From Cornus controversa (taxonomy: Eukaryota; Streptophyta; Magnoliopsida; Cornales; Cornaceae): a stretch of 64,000 nucleotides of DNA. Made by a program: the position numbers and the translations under genes. The notes under the pieces are model-generated. The model searched no databases. It was not told the origin of the DNA and saw only the letters and a list, made by a program, of their open reading frames with translations. Where the stretch lies: positions 14,758,501 to 14,822,500 of the forward strand of contig CM048845.1 of the NCBI GenBank assembly GCA_026545225.1, read 5' to 3'. This document shows, piece by piece, positions 11,525 to 23,161 of the stretch; position 1 is the first letter of the stretch, and every line of letters starts with the position of its first letter.

Positions 11525-11785
11525 GGCCCAGAAGCACGGTAATTAAGTAGGTCCCACATAAATATATATAAGTTTTCCAATTTTTAAACGACATCGTTTA
11601 TGGTTCTATGAGTATGTAATGTTTCTTAAAAATGTTTACCAATTTTTTCTAGGGTTTTTCTGTTGATCGAAACAAACCCAAATGAAGACGCAAGCCATTG
11701 CAAAGCACAGAAGCATATAACCTCGACTCTCAAATCTGGTAAGTTTATATATACAATTATATATATACACATAGATATCAGTTCA
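11525..11785 (+). promoter_or_regulatory. Conserved proximal upstream region of mTERF (module B)
   Basis: This region stays closely alike upstream of both intact mTERF genes (module C equivalent 49767-50030). It holds a TATA-like run (aaatatatataag, about 11561) and a 16-base palindrome taaacgacatcgttta at 11585-11600. The palindrome resembles the ACGT-centred AAACGACGTCGTTT element common in plant housekeeping promoters, here with CA at the centre. Promoter activity is inferred from conservation and position. Confidence 0.45.
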
Positions 11786-13156
11786 ATGATTCATTTTATT
11801 GGCAGTAGACTTCAACATACAAGGCATATTGCTTCAATTACATGCCATGTATATTTGTTTTCAACTTCATCAGTCAATCCCATCTTGAATAGTTCAAATT
11901 CAACAGACCCACAATCTCTTACAGTCTCTTACCTATTAAACTCATGTGGGTTATCCTTAGAATCAGCCATTTCAGCTTCTAAGAAGCTCCAATTTGAAAA
12001 AACTGACCAACCGGACTCAGTCTTGAACCTTTTGAAAACCCATGGTTTAACTCAGACTCATATAAAAAATCTGATAGCAAATCGTCCTCTGATACTTCTA
12101 GCTGATCCACTCAAAACCCTCAAACCCAATATTGAGTTGTTTGAATCTTTAGGACTTGCCGGCACTAACCTTGTAAAAGTGCTCAAAAAAGAGCCGCGTG
12201 TGCTTGAAACTGATGCACATACAGTTGTTGGGCTTTTCAAAACTTACGGTTTCAGTGAGAAGCAAATTTCAAGCTTAACCATGAAGCGTCCAACTATATA
12301 TTTATTCAATGCAGACAAAAACTTTAAGCCAAAGTTGGAATATTTCAAATCTTTGGGCTTTTCAGATGAAGAAATTGCACAGATATTGTCATCTGAACCT
12401 TCTATCCTTCAAAGAAGCCTTGAAAACCAAATCATACCTTCTGTTCAAGTCATTAGACGCATTGTTGGCACCAATAAGGATATCTTGAAAACAATCAAAA
12501 AGTGCTATACCATACTTGAAATTAATTTGGAGCAGGTGCTGGAACCAAATATTGCAATCTTGTTGAATCATGGTGTACCTAAGTCAAACATTATAAAATT
12601 GTTTATGATTGAACCAAGGTCCCTACTTTTAAGAGGTTATCAATTTAGTGAGGTGGTCAGCAAAGTTGAAAAAATGGGTTTTGATCCCACACAACTGTTA
12701 TTCGTGTTAGCCATACGTTCAATTGTAGTCATCCACAAATCACTTTGGGAGAAAAAATTGGGAGTTTTTTCTAGTTTTGGTTTGTCAGAAGGTGACATTA
12801 TTGCAGCATTCAAGTTACAACCAATGTGTATGCTTTCTTCAGAGGATAAGATCAGGAAAGTAATGGGCTTCTTTATTAATCAGCTGAAATTGAAGCCTAA
12901 AGTGATTTCCAAGAATCCAATTCTTTTGTTACATAGCTTGGAGAAGAGAATTGTTCCAAGGTGTGCAGTTCTGCAACTTTTGATGATGAAAAATCTGATC
13001 AAGGGAGATGTGAGTTTAACTTATGCACTTAAGATGGCTGAAAAGATTTTCGCGGAAAGGTTTGTGAGCAAGTATCAAAATGTTATTCCTGAAATCGTTG
13101 AGGCACGTCAAGGCAAGATACAATTTCAAGGGTTTCCCATTAATTTAAGAACATGA
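11786..13156 (+). CDS. mTERF-family organellar protein (module B)
   Basis: Encodes 456 residues of the plant mitochondrial transcription termination factor family, whose members are imported into mitochondria or plastids and bind organellar nucleic acid to affect transcription or splicing. The first 30 residues (MIHFIGSRLQHTRHIASITC) are basic, hydroxylated and free of acidic residues, like a mitochondrial presequence. Successive mTERF repeats follow, such as LLKTHGLTQTHIKNLI, FKTYGFSEKQISSL, FKSLGFSDEEIAQIL and LLNHGVPKSNIIKLF. Length fits the family and no intron is needed. The frame extends upstream to 11663, but that part is low-complexity and differs from module C, so the shared methionine at 11786 is preferred. 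It differs from the module C protein at 19 positions. The exact family member and its target are unknown. Confidence 0.93.
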   Translation: MIHFIGSRLQHTRHIASITCHVYLFSTSSVNPILNSSNSTDPQSLTVSYLLNSCGLSLESAISASKKLQFEKTDQPDSVLNLLKTHGLTQTHIKNLIANRPLILLADPLKTLKPNIELFESLGLAGTNLVKVLKKEPRVLETDAHTVVGLFKTYGFSEKQISSLTMKRPTIYLFNADKNFKPKLEYFKSLGFSDEEIAQILSSEPSILQRSLENQIIPSVQVIRRIVGTNKDILKTIKKCYTILEINLEQVLEPNIAILLNHGVPKSNIIKLFMIEPRSLLLRGYQFSEVVSKVEKMGFDPTQLLFVLAIRSIVVIHKSLWEKKLGVFSSFGLSEGDIIAAFKLQPMCMLSSEDKIRKVMGFFINQLKLKPKVISKNPILLLHSLEKRIVPRCAVLQLLMMKNLIKGDVSLTYALKMAEKIFAERFVSKYQNVIPEIVEARQGKIQFQGFPINLRT

Positions 13157-13834
13157 ATGGTTGTAATATTTGTGAAATCTAAGAACAGATTTACTATCAT
13201 GTATTACAAGAAGTCCATAGCAAATAACATTGGGAGCTTATATGGTAGTTGTATGGGGTAGCGGCAGTGGCACTATAAAATACTGCTCAGGAGAAGTTCC
13301 CCTAGCATCCATTTGTTCTGAAGGAGAAACTGCGTCAATTGAAGGATTGCAAGGACCTATAAACCAAGGCATTTTGTACAAATTTGTTTTTTATGCTTTA
13401 AGATTGATTTAGTTCGATTTGTACAATTTAAGCATCATTCTGTTGTTCTTTTAAGATGATGTGTTGACGATTCAATTGTTTCCTCCTAATCTTTTTTACT
13501 TGAGCTACTGGTTTGTTGGTTTGCATTGACCCATATGAGTTGTAATTTTGTTCCTATTTTGTGCTTTCGCTGCATAGCACATTGTACAGAGCTGTCATTT
13601 TCTCAAATAACATGCTCGATCAACTCCACTTTCAGAATCTTCCAGCTTGATTATTTGAGTTTATCAACTAATCATAAAATTATTTAACTTCTTCAGAGAG
13701 CTTGTGCTTTGATGGGGGTTATTGTATCATATGTATGGTGCCTGTTTCAGGGGCTTAAGCCCAGCTCCATTGCATAGTCGTTGCCAGCATCTATTGACTA
13801 GAAAGGTATGATAGTGTGGACATCCTTTTATGCC
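13157..13834. repeat. mTERF downstream block, module B
   Basis: No gene is visible. It is collinear with 51402-52075 and 6729-7280 and probably includes the 3' untranslated region. Collinearity stops near 13834, where the truncated integrase of the minus-strand gypsy element begins. It resumes on the other side at 31000, with roughly 380 bases of the module lost between. Confidence 0.75.
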
Positions 13835-15838
13835 GAAGATCAAGTACACACGCCCGCAACATATCTTCCAAAATCTGTATAGTACGCTCGGACTGACCAT
13901 CCGTCTGGGGATGAAAAGCTGTACTAAAGTGAAGGTCCATATCAAGTGCTACTTGGAAACTCTGCGAAAATCGAGATGTAAATCGTGGGTCTCTATCTGA
14001 AACAATAGAAACTGGCACGCCATGAAGCCTAAGGATCTGCTCAATATATAATCTACTGAGAGTATCCACATCATCTGTCACTCTAATGGGAATAAAGTGA
14101 GCTACCTTCGTCAATCTGTCAACGACCACCCAAACTGCGTCGTGGCCCTTCCTCGACCTTGGAAGCCCCGTCACAAAATCCATAGTGGCATGCTCCCATT
14201 TCTACATAGCCACAGGCAATGGCTACAACAACCCCGCTGGTCTCTGATACTCGGCCTTCACTTGTTGACAAGTGAGGCACCTCGCCACAAACTGAGCTAC
14301 ATCATTTTTCATACCCTTCCACCAATACTGTCGGCGTAGGTTATGGTACATCTTCGTACCACCTGGATGTACTGCTAGTCTCGAGTTGTGAAACTCTCTC
14401 AGAATCTCGTCCCGACAAGCTAAGGGAACAAACATCTTCCCTTGGAATTTCATGCTCTCATCTGAATGAACTGTCCATCCTTCCACTACTTCGCCACCCA
14501 AAATTCGCGTGCGAATAGCCTCAACCTCACTATCCTTCCTCTGTTCTTCAATCACTCTACTCACAAGGGTTGGTTGCGCGATAAGAGTAAATAACACCGC
14601 CGGTCCATCATCCTCACTGAGATGTAATCCCATTTCTGAGATGTCTTCCATCATCTTCCACTCCTGTATGGCTAAGCTCGCTAAGCTACCATGTGACTTG
14701 CTACTCAATGCATCCGCCACTACATTGGCCTTTCCCGGATGATATTGTAAGTCGAAGTCATAGTCCTCCATATACTCCATCCACCTCCGTTGCCTCATAT
14801 TCAAATCTTTTTGTGAGAAAAGGTATTTGAGACTTTTATGATCCGAGAACACTTCAAACTTCTCGCCATACAAATAATGTCTCCACACCTTAAGTGCAAA
14901 GATCACCGCCGCCAACTCCAAATCATGTACCTGATAATTCTGTTCATGTGTTTTCAATTGCCTCGAACCATATGCCACTACTCGTTCGGTTTGCATTAGC
15001 ACACATCCCAAATCGAGTCGTGCAGAGTCACAATAAATTGTGTACCCCAACCCACGTTCCGGAATGATCAAAATTGGAGCCGAAGTCAACCGACTTTTCA
15101 ATTCCATGAATGCATGCTCGCAAGCATCATCCCATACAAACTTCACTCATTTTCGGGTAAGCTTCGTTATAGGTGCAGCTAGCCTCGAAAAGTCCTTCAC
15201 AAACCTCCGATAATACCCGACCAATCCCAAGAAACTACGTATCTCAAATACGCTCTTAGGTCTTTTTCAACCCATCACCGCCTCTATCTTGGATGGATCT
15301 ACGGAAACTCCTCCTTCGGACACAACATGCCCAAGGAATTTCACTTTCGCTAGCCAAAATTCACACTTCTCGTACTTGGCATATAATTGATGTTCTCTTA
15401 AGAGTTGCAACACAATCCTCAAGTGACCCTCATGCTCCTCTTCCGAAGACGAGTACACTAGGATGTCATCAACGAACACAACCACAAACTTGTCCAAGTA
15501 AGCATTGAACACTCTATGCATTAGATCCATGAATGCCGCCGATGCATTTGTCAAACCAAATGGCATCACCAAAAATTCATAATGCCCGTATCGTGTGCAA
15601 AAAACAGTTTTCGGAATGTCCGCCTCTCTAATCCCCAACTGATAGTAGCCCGATCTCAAGTCTATCTTTGAGAAACACCTTGAACCCTTAAGTTGATCGA
15701 ACAAGTCATCTATCCTTGGCAAGGGATACTTATTTTTGATCGTTGCCCGATTCAACTTCATATAGTCAATGCAAAGCTGCAAAGATCCGTCCTTCTTCTT
15801 AGCAAAAAGAACCAGAGCTCCCCAAGGCAATGTACTAG
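13835..15838 (-). pseudogene. Pol of gypsy element 2, downstream part (RT, RNase H, truncated integrase)
   Basis: Minus-strand domains: RT with the intact catalytic segment FVDDILVYS (near 15470), RNase H (15146 to about 14700, with DALSSKS where family members have ALSRKS), the integrase HHCC zinc region ([11 protein letters not shown] and CLTCQQVK, about 14370-14260), and the integrase core (14183-13835) ending inside the ACVLDL segment. In-frame stops lie at about 15266, 15146, 14221 and 14204. The front joins exactly to 26103 once the CACTA element and one TAG copy are removed. Confidence 0.88.
15836..15838. repeat. CACTA target-site duplication, left
   Basis: TAG immediately before the CACTA terminus, matched by TAG at 26103-26105. 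Removing the element and one copy restores the RT reading frame across the site (R-P-S-T-L-P-W). Confidence 0.93.
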
Positions 15839-15870
15839 CACTACAACAAATTTGGCTTTTAACGACAGGC
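15839..15870 (+). repeat. CACTA left terminal inverted repeat
   Basis: It begins CACTACAACAAATTTGGC and pairs imperfectly with the reverse complement of 26071-26102, which begins CACTACAAGAAAATTAGTC. Confidence 0.9.
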
Positions 15871-16062
15871 TTTCTACGACGGGCCCGCATGGCCCCTCAT
15901 TAAAATCAACTTTCTACGACGGGCTAGTACAGCCCCTTGTAGAAAGAAACTTTCAACGACGGTCCCGAATAGCCCCTTGTAAAAGGTATCCTTCTATAAC
16001 GGGCCATTTGGGCCCGTCATAGAAGGTTATTTTTCACGACGGGCCACTGGCCCCTCGTAGAA
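15860..16062. repeat. CACTA left subterminal hairpin repeats (ttctacgacgggcc type)
   Basis: Five units carry ACGACGGGCC-like arms facing their reverse complement, for example TTCTACGACGGGCT and AGCCCCTTGTAGAA, or CTTCTATAACGGGCC and GGGCCCGTCATAGAAG. In CACTA elements, such subterminal repeats are transposase-binding sites. Confidence 0.85.
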
Positions 16063-16818
16063 ATTTATATACTTTACGTGTTTTGCCTGTAATTGAAAGT
16101 GTTGTTTTTTTCTTAAAATGACAACAAAAAATTTTGGGTGTTATTTTAGATTCCTAGCTGCGATATATTTTTTCCCTCTCTCATTCGGTTCTCTTCACTT
16201 CACAACCTCTCTAATCGATCAAAGAACCAGATTAGTCATTCCTCAGCTCTCAATCTCAACCTCTATCTCTGTTCGTCAACTAAATCTCACTCACCAATCA
16301 AAGTCGGAACCCAATCTCACTTACTGTTCGAAGCCCTAACTCGATCTCTCTCGATGAAAACCCTAACCCAATTTCAATCTTATCTCACTTACTGTTCGAA
16401 ACCCTAACTCAATCTCTCTCGATGAAAACCCCAACCCAATCTCAATCGTTGATGATTCAGCTCACAAAATGGTTCGATCCACCAATAGAACCGACTGACC
16501 TGAGAGAAACAATGGTGGAGGACCATTCGATACTAAGCCCCAATGACAATACATAACCAGATCTGGCATCTGCTCTGTCGGCACACGAAATCTTCACCAG
16601 CCACAACCATATCCACATCCCCAAACAAGAGAGGAAGAGACAATTTCTCACTTATTAGGGCATTTCTATTTGTTATGCTCTCGAATAAATTCAACGAAGA
16701 GAGTTTGGTTCCGCGTGGAAGGTGTTGCATAGTAAATTGACCAATTTATTCTCTCTCCGAGGTGTTAGTAACTGATTCTAAAGTAAGTTATTTTCATATT
16801 CAAAATTCTCGATTCACA

Positions 16819-16852
<34 letters not shown>

Positions 16853-17453
16853 ACTCCATATATTGTTAGTGAAATGTCAATCTCTTTCATTTATTTGTTA
16901 TCGGGTCAAAATAAATTTTGTTATGTTGCCTTTAAAATATGTGTATTGTTTGACATTGAAGAAATCCCTGTAGAGCTATGAGCACCGTATTGTTTCTTGT
17001 TGTTGTGCAACGATAACAATTGTAGTTTTAATTTTTTTTAAATTGCATGAAATATTTTGGATACAAAAAGTTTGGATAATTGGGGAAGTTTTGGCCAATT
17101 TAGGAGAGATTTGGATGATATCTGTTATTTTATTTTTTTTGAATTTCTCTATATGTTTACTAATCTTGTTGACTTGGATGAAAATTCGAAGAATTAATGG
17201 ATATTTGGTTTAAGATTTGTGACATTCCATATAACAATAAGAAGAAGTATAGTTCGAGTTGTTCAAATTTGTGCTGAAAAAAAAGAAGAAGAAGAAGAAA
17301 AGGACAATAGTAACTAGTGTCTTTTACTGAGTGGATGATATAGGTTTGTTATGCCAAATGATGAAGAAATAAAAGATCGAGTAATATGTCCAAAATTCTG
17401 GTTTAAATTGGACATATGAGTTGAATGTAAATTCATGATTTAAAACCCATGGC

Positions 17454-17488
<35 letters not shown>

Positions 17489-18539
17489 TTGTATATCTTT
17501 ATTATTTTTAGTGCTACTAGCGAGTATAGATTTTAATACCTGATATGAATTAGCATTGAGTACAACAAAATGACATAACCAAAGTTAGTATAAGCAACAA
17601 CTAGAAATCTTTCATCTATGGTCATAACTGATAAATCCGCAACTCATTGATCATTCGAAGGGAAGCAGAGTATACAATGATCTATAATGCAGAGCCATTG
17701 AATTAAATAATGAGTTAAAACCTTATAGAGTGGTTGGTGATCCAAATAATGCAGAGCCATTGATTTAAATAATGAAATTCTCTCGCTTATTCTTTTAAAA
17801 ATGAAACAGTATTTAAATTACACTATATTTATTTATCATTCATTTTTCTGATAATCAACGTGCCCATTGTAATTACAGAATGGAGTCTAGTTTCAGGGCA
17901 TTATCTACATGTTTGTATATGTATTAAAGTAATAATTTTCTCCTTTTCATCCTCCAAAGTCAACATTAGATCTATTATCTTGACCATTCTTGCTATTTCT
18001 TGCATAGAGGCTGCTTAATAAAAGTTAGTACTCTTCAAACATTACTTATCTATTTTCAAATATGTATGTGGGATCTAAACTTAGCTACTAGTCTGTTGTT
18101 CGGTCTGCTTCTCTTTAGTTTTGGTCACACTAGCTTATTCTATATTATATCTGTTTTCTATGATAATCAGATTATAATATTGTCTTCTCCATGGTCCATG
18201 AATTAAGCTTGATTTTGCTTAACCATCTCGAGGCAGAAACTTTAGGTGCAAGAGAAAACTTGATGTAATGCTTTTGCCTTGTACACAAAGGATTCCTTGC
18301 ACGATTTCCCTAGAGTTCCTGTTGTTGAGAAGAAATATCTTATTGTTTTGTTTTTTTGTTTGCAAGTTGTGTTTTGACAATACAAGTTGTATTCAAGGGT
18401 TTATGTGAATCTAACCCTTAAAGCTGACATAAAATTATTATTTGGTTAATTAATAGAGCTCCATTTTGTTTGAGAATATCATTTTAAGTTTAATCAACTC
18501 AAATTTGTGTTACTTCTGTGAATGCAAGCTATTTCCCCA
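16063..18539. other. CACTA interior without recognised gene
   Basis: The first part (16150-16460) is pyrimidine-rich, with a duplicated unit of about 60 bases containing tcgatgaaaaccc, and looks like an untranslated leader. TA microsatellites lie at about 16821-16849 and 17458-17486. A short repeat containing aatgcagagccattga lies at 17680-17780. No protein family is recognised. Confidence 0.5.
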
Positions 18540-18895
18540 AAATTGATGTACTAAAACCTTGATTTAGAGTTGTTATTGTTGCTGTTATATATACTTATTG
18601 TTGCTGAAATAAAAAAGTTGCTGCCTTGAAATTCATGTTGTGCTGAAAATTGAATTGCTGATATTTCTGTATTGCTGCCTTGAATGCCTTATTGCTGAAA
18701 TTATGATGTTGCTTGCTGCCTGAATTTTATAATGCTGAAATTTTGGATTGTTATTGCTCCTTGAACTATTATTTTGCTGAATTGTTATTGCTCCTTGAAC
18801 AAATTAGTTTGCTGAATTGTTAATGTTGCTTGAACTATTAGTTTGTTGGAATGTTAATGCTGCTTGAACTATTAGATTGCTGGACTATTAATGTT
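18540..18895. repeat. Degenerate TTGCTG-rich minisatellite
   Basis: About a dozen irregular units of 25-40 bases contain ttgctgaa, ttgctgcc and ttgaactatta. The spacing is irregular and the units are not identical, so this is a decayed tandem repeat within the CACTA element. Confidence 0.7.
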
Positions 18896-18968
18896 GCACC
18901 TCAAGTTGATCACCTAAAGCTCATTATTGATAAGATTGTTCAATCTATTTGAGATCCAGACATTGGCA

Positions 18969-18994
18969 GAAATTGAAGTGCGTGCTCTAAAGTT
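18969..18994 (+). repeat. 26-bp inverted repeat, left arm
   Basis: The sequence aaattgaagtgcgtgctcta continuing aagttg recurs as an exact reverse complement at about 24351-24376, 5.4 kb away inside the same CACTA element. The flanks do not match. It could be coding on each strand (IEVRALKL), so two captured copies of one exon is a possible origin. Confidence 0.75.
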
Positions 18995-19648
18995 GCTAAC
19001 ACAATAGGAGGAAATATTATAGGTTAATTAGGTATTTATCAATAGATAGAAATATCTTTCAGCATGGAGCTATTACTATTAGCAGTCCAGGTCAATTGTC
19101 ATATCTCTTAAGGTTGGGGGGTCAGCGGTGGCCTATACAGTACCAGGAGCTTTAGATCAAGTAACAGTTTTCCAATTCTTGTTAACCAACATTGATACTG
19201 ATGGTTTATATATATATAGAACTAGGCTTGTGTCAAAATGAAAACCTGATCATTGATACTCGCTCTTCTTTTCTCTTCCTTGTACTGTTGAAGCCATGAA
19301 GGAAAGCTTGAGTTGGTCGAAGTGGTGGTGGACTCATGGTTATGAGTAGTGGTTGGTATGGTTAGAGCTTCTATCCTAAAATTAGCCGAGCAAGCAAGTC
19401 AGCTGCTGCTCAACTCCAGTTTTAAGAAGTGACCAACTAGATCCATCACTGGAAAGAGTAAAAGAAAAAAGATTAATGTAAAACCAAAATTCAAAATTAG
19501 GAATAAAATTTCTTAACCTAGCTACATATCTACTTTTAGTAATACACATAAAAAAATTAATAATTTTAGAGACAAACATTCAAAAAGAAAATGGAGATAT
19601 AAGAAATCCAAATATGAAACTTATAGATAATTAAGTTCATAAAAATAC

Positions 19649-20335
19649 CTTTCAAGGTTGAGACTTAGTCCCAAGCTGCCAACAGGAACTGTAAGAGCAT
19701 GAAGTTGCCAAAGAGACTCTAGAGAAGGTTGCCCTGTTTTACACCTCATATAAGTCTGAAGAATTGCAATCCCCACTGTCCACAACCTTCCACTCTCTCC
19801 AATTGCACTCAACATTCTACTAAGTTCCATAATCATGAGTTCCACAGGACAGTAGTAGTTTTTCCTTTGCTCACCACAATGACAGTGTTTTTCCTTTTAG
19901 TGCTCATGAATGTGTTTAAAACACTATTTACATCATCACTCAAAACTTGATTATCGGTACTTGGTTTACTTAGTTATGATCTAAACTGAGTCATTGGTGG
20001 AAAATGAGAGAAATTGGTGCCAAAACTTGGTGATTTGGTGCTAATTTTCTTGGACTGGCTATTCACAGGACTTTCAGCAGAACAGATCTCCAATGAGACA
20101 GCTTGTTCTACATTGGTTTTCACTTGAGGACTAGAAAAACCAGCCTCTCTCATGACTCTACATCCACTTGGTTCATCTAAGATTGAGATTATGAGCTGCT
20201 CTATCTCTACTTTCAAAGACAAAATGGGCTGCTGCTGGTTTTCAATGGAGCCACGCCGTTGGTGAGCTTGCGCACGCTTGAAGGCAGCAACCAAGGCATT
20301 GGAGAGAGAGAAGGGATTGACAAGAACAGTGCAAA
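19649..20335 (-). pseudogene. Captured SMXL4/5-like gene fragment (Clp-N region)
   Basis: The minus strand encodes the N-terminal double Clp-N region of a SUPPRESSOR OF MAX2 1-like protein, a ClpB-related plant regulator. The first piece (about 20335-19974) includes [18 protein letters not shown] and [20 protein letters not shown]. The second (19845-19655) includes YMRCKTGQPSLESLW and VPVGSLGLSL. Stops and frameshifts lie between them (about 19974-19850), and the family segment before RKNTVIV is shortened. The fragment ends at a donor-like site (AAAG|gtattt at 19649), where the parent gene probably has its first intron. The match to the SMXL4/5 branch is from remembered family features. It is broken and not functional. 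Confidence 0.85.
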
Positions 20336-20490
20336 TTTATAATATATTTTCACATGAAATATTCCTATTTTCCTTGCCCCCAAAAAAAATTCTTATTCAA
20401 TCTTGGAACAAATATACTAGCTTTAGAATCCAAAAATACACAAAGCAGCAAGCAATTACACTAATAACGATAACCAAACAGAAAAATTAC

Positions 20491-20634
20491 CCTAAATGAA
20501 GGTTGGTAGTCAGCTGGAGCTCCTCCCTAGCTTCTCACCAAACTCACCAGGGGGTCCTCTAGGACCTCCACAGTATCCAATATCCTTCACGATCACCAAA
20601 CCTTGGCGTATCTCCTTCAAATCTAGGTGGACCA
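20491..20634 (-). pseudogene. Captured 40S ribosomal protein eS10 exon fragment
   Basis: On the minus strand, after an acceptor-like ttggcag, the sequence encodes pieces of the glycine-rich tail of plant eS10: FEGDTPRFGDREGY, then GGPRGPPGEFGEK, then APADYQPSFR. The pieces lie in different frames, because of a short insertion near REGY and a change after GEFG. It ends at a donor-like TTTAGG|gtaatt. The splice-like edges show that genomic, not processed, DNA was captured. It lies 155 bases from the SMXL piece, on the same strand. Confidence 0.8.
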
Positions 20635-21288
20635 CTGCCAATTTCACACATCAAAAATAAATAAATAAATCTCAATTAATAGAAAATTAAAACGAGCAGT
20701 AGGATAACCACTAAAAAAAATGACAAACCACTAAAATGAAATAAACAAATGACATATCAATTAAGGGAACCAGATTCAATTAATGCCCAGTAAACTAAAC
20801 AACAAATGTCAACCAAAAGTATAACTGGTAGAATATAAAAGAAGACCAAGTTCGTATCGCATTTGGCACTCAGATTTGAAGGGCTCGGACGGATGCTAGA
20901 GATAAATGAATACATAGGAAATTAGGAATCATTGCTCATGCAAAAGAAATATTATTTATGCTCCTTACTTTGACATTTTCAGCAACACAAAGAGGAAGAA
21001 AAACAAGTATACCTGTGTGAGTTCCATTACAGCATTGCATTGACAGATATTATCAAATGACCTTGCCTTTTAGCAAGGCTAATGGCTTGTGTTACTATGC
21101 TTGCAGCAACAGATATTATCTTGTTGCAAAATGTCTCATGTTATTTATTTCTTCAGTTTATTTTTGAGTGTCAAGAGCCTATTTCTTGCATTTCATGAAT
21201 TGATATTTTTTGAGTTCATAGTCTTAAGGCTATTGACCAGAAGGTCCAGAACTGAACAGTACGTTGTTTTGCTTAATTGTGTTTGCAG
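20635..21288. other. CACTA interior, intron-like
   Basis: AT-rich non-coding sequence between two captured exons on opposite strands. No further protein match is seen. Confidence 0.4.
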
Positions 21289-21386
21289 AAGGATAACAAA
21301 TCCAGTGTCAGTGAATATGAAGGGCAGGAAGTACTACGTGTGCGTGCCTATGGCTCGTCATTTTTCACCCTTGGAATTAATATAAG
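21289..21386 (+). pseudogene. Captured exon resembling Mediator subunit 14 (MED14)
   Basis: A 98-base plus-strand exon lies between gtgtttgcag and gtttccc. It encodes KDNKSSVSEYEGQEVLRVRA, then YGSSFFTLGINIR. The EGQEVLRVRAYGSSFFTLGINIR style is what I recall from plant MED14 (STRUWWELPETER), a Mediator tail/backbone subunit. Only this exon is recognisable. The family call rests on memory of a short match; the exon nature is supported by its two splice borders and open frame. Confidence 0.5.
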
Positions 21387-22868
21387 GTTTCCCTCCTCTA
21401 TCCATGCAAATGAACTGTATATTTTTCACTAGTGTTTATGATGAAGGGCTCTAAGCATTTTTATTATATCTTAATTTAGAAGTTTAGGTTTTAAGCAATT
21501 GATTATATATGCTACATGGCAGGATTGGAAGTTAATAGAGAAAATTACATATTTTTGGCTTTTTCTTTGCTTCTTCCTATTTTTCCTTCTTTCGGCAAAA
21601 AAAAAGAAAAGAAAAAAAGAAGAAAGAAGAAAAAAGAAAAATAAAAGAATTTGTTTATTCATTTGCTGATAGAATATTGACAACTTTATTTTGTTCACAG
21701 CATACAAATAACTGAACCAATTAGAGAGTAATTTTGAAGAACTTATTAATGTCGTGGAAATGAGGCATAGTTGTCAAAGCATCTAGATGAGCTAAAGTAA
21801 TGACCCTTTCCGTAGTGCAACTGCCTCATTTTGTATACATATTTGTACATAAAATGTCATACATAATGTGTTCTGTTACATTTGCTGGATTTGTCGTTGT
21901 GTGTACAGTGTTAAGATATCTGTTGACCTGGGGGGTGAGGGAGTTGGTGAGGCAAGGTTACCTAAAATTAACAAGAAAATAGAAGCATGATAGCAACAAT
22001 GGAAGTTGAAGCCAATAATCATGTATTCTTCACTGCATGATCTCCAACACATTTTTGGTGAATAATCGCACTAGACAAGAAAGACTAGGCACTTTCAATG
22101 GTCATAAGAGGTCTAGTTATAATTAATAAAAACCAAGAGTTCCTCTGATAGTGGACAATACTAGGAATTCCTATGTTATTTTTCTTTTTTGAGGCCCCTT
22201 GTTGCTGTGTTATCTGGGTCATTTTTGGAATGACAATGACATAATACGAGGAAATGTTCACAACCATTAATACGAAGTTGCTAATACAGTTTCTAGAAGT
22301 TGGAAAATCTACTTCAAAGGGTAACAAGCATAAACCATACAATTGAACAGTTTTTGCGTTGTTAATTTGACAAGAACCGGTGGAGTTTCCAATTAAACAA
22401 ATGGAGAAACAAATCAAAATAAAATAATGTCTATCCTAGATTTTTCTAAAGTTTCATCTCCATAAACTCTTTGAAGTAAATTCTAAGTAAATCCTGATCA
22501 TATAGAATATGTCTTTAATATTTTTGTAAGTCATATGATTGATTTAATTGATAGGGTCCCATATTCTAGTCACTGTCCCAAAATGAGATGCTTAAGAATC
22601 ACCAGATTTGTAAATCAAACCCAACTCACTTTCCGTAGGATGACATTTAATAAGTACTTTTTAGAATACGTAAAATAAAGGAAAAATTTTAGGCAAGAAC
22701 TGTAATTTTCAGGAAGACAAGATGTTTCAACGAGTGTCCAAAGAAGAAACCAAAAATGCATTACAAGAATTGAAGGGAAAAAAAAGAAAGGGAACACAAA
22801 GAGCCCACAACAATAAATTAAAATGGAGAGAATTGCTTATTTTCAGAAGAGTTCTTATTATCACGCAC
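21387..22868. other. CACTA interior, no recognised gene
   Basis: Mostly AT-rich sequence with a purine/pyrimidine-rich patch at 21560-21650. A possible small exon follows an acceptor-like gtgtgtacag at about 21908 (frame VKISVDLGGEGVGEARLPK), but its family is not recognised. Confidence 0.35.
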
Positions 22869-23075
22869 CTGACGCCTATTAAGCAAGAAGCCAGGGCAAT
22901 TATACCAGATCTTCTTGCCAATAGAATTTGCAACCTGTAGAAGAACACTTCTCTGTTTTGTGATGGCAAAATCTTGCTTTCTCAGCTTACCCTTTTTTAG
23001 AGAATCACGCAGGGGAGGTTGCCTATAAACCTTTTCACATACATTTTTGGGGTGCAACCTTTTACACCAATACTC
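22869..23075 (-). pseudogene. Captured exon of unidentified gene (69 codons)
   Basis: On the minus strand, a long pyrimidine tract and cttttcag precede an open frame of exactly 69 codons, starting EYWCKRLHPKNVCEKVYRQP and ending CPGFLLNRRQ before the donor-like gtgcgtgat. The frame has no stop, both splice sites look good, and the phase is 0 at both ends, so it was probably a real internal exon in the donor gene. I do not recognise the family. It is basic, with a KKGKLRKQ segment. Confidence 0.55.
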
Positions 23076-23161
23076 CTGAAAAGAAAAAGAAAAAATAAAT
23101 AAAAGTAAGAAAATACAGAACGAACATATAATCAACAAAATTTATAGAAAATGGGGCTTAC

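Noticed and set aside
11739-11781. Possible 5' untranslated intron (gtaagt..atcag) before mTERF
   Set aside because: It would be only 43 bases, below the usual plant intron minimum. No other evidence supports splicing.
11663-11785. Upstream extension of the module B mTERF frame (and 49863-50030 in module C)
   Set aside because: The extension is low-complexity and differs between the two paralogues in length and start. The first shared methionine begins a presequence-like segment, so the shorter protein is preferred.
18540-18895. Repeat and spacer pattern looking like an array
   Set aside because: Units are irregular and decayed, and the context is a plant transposon. It is a minisatellite, not a CRISPR array.
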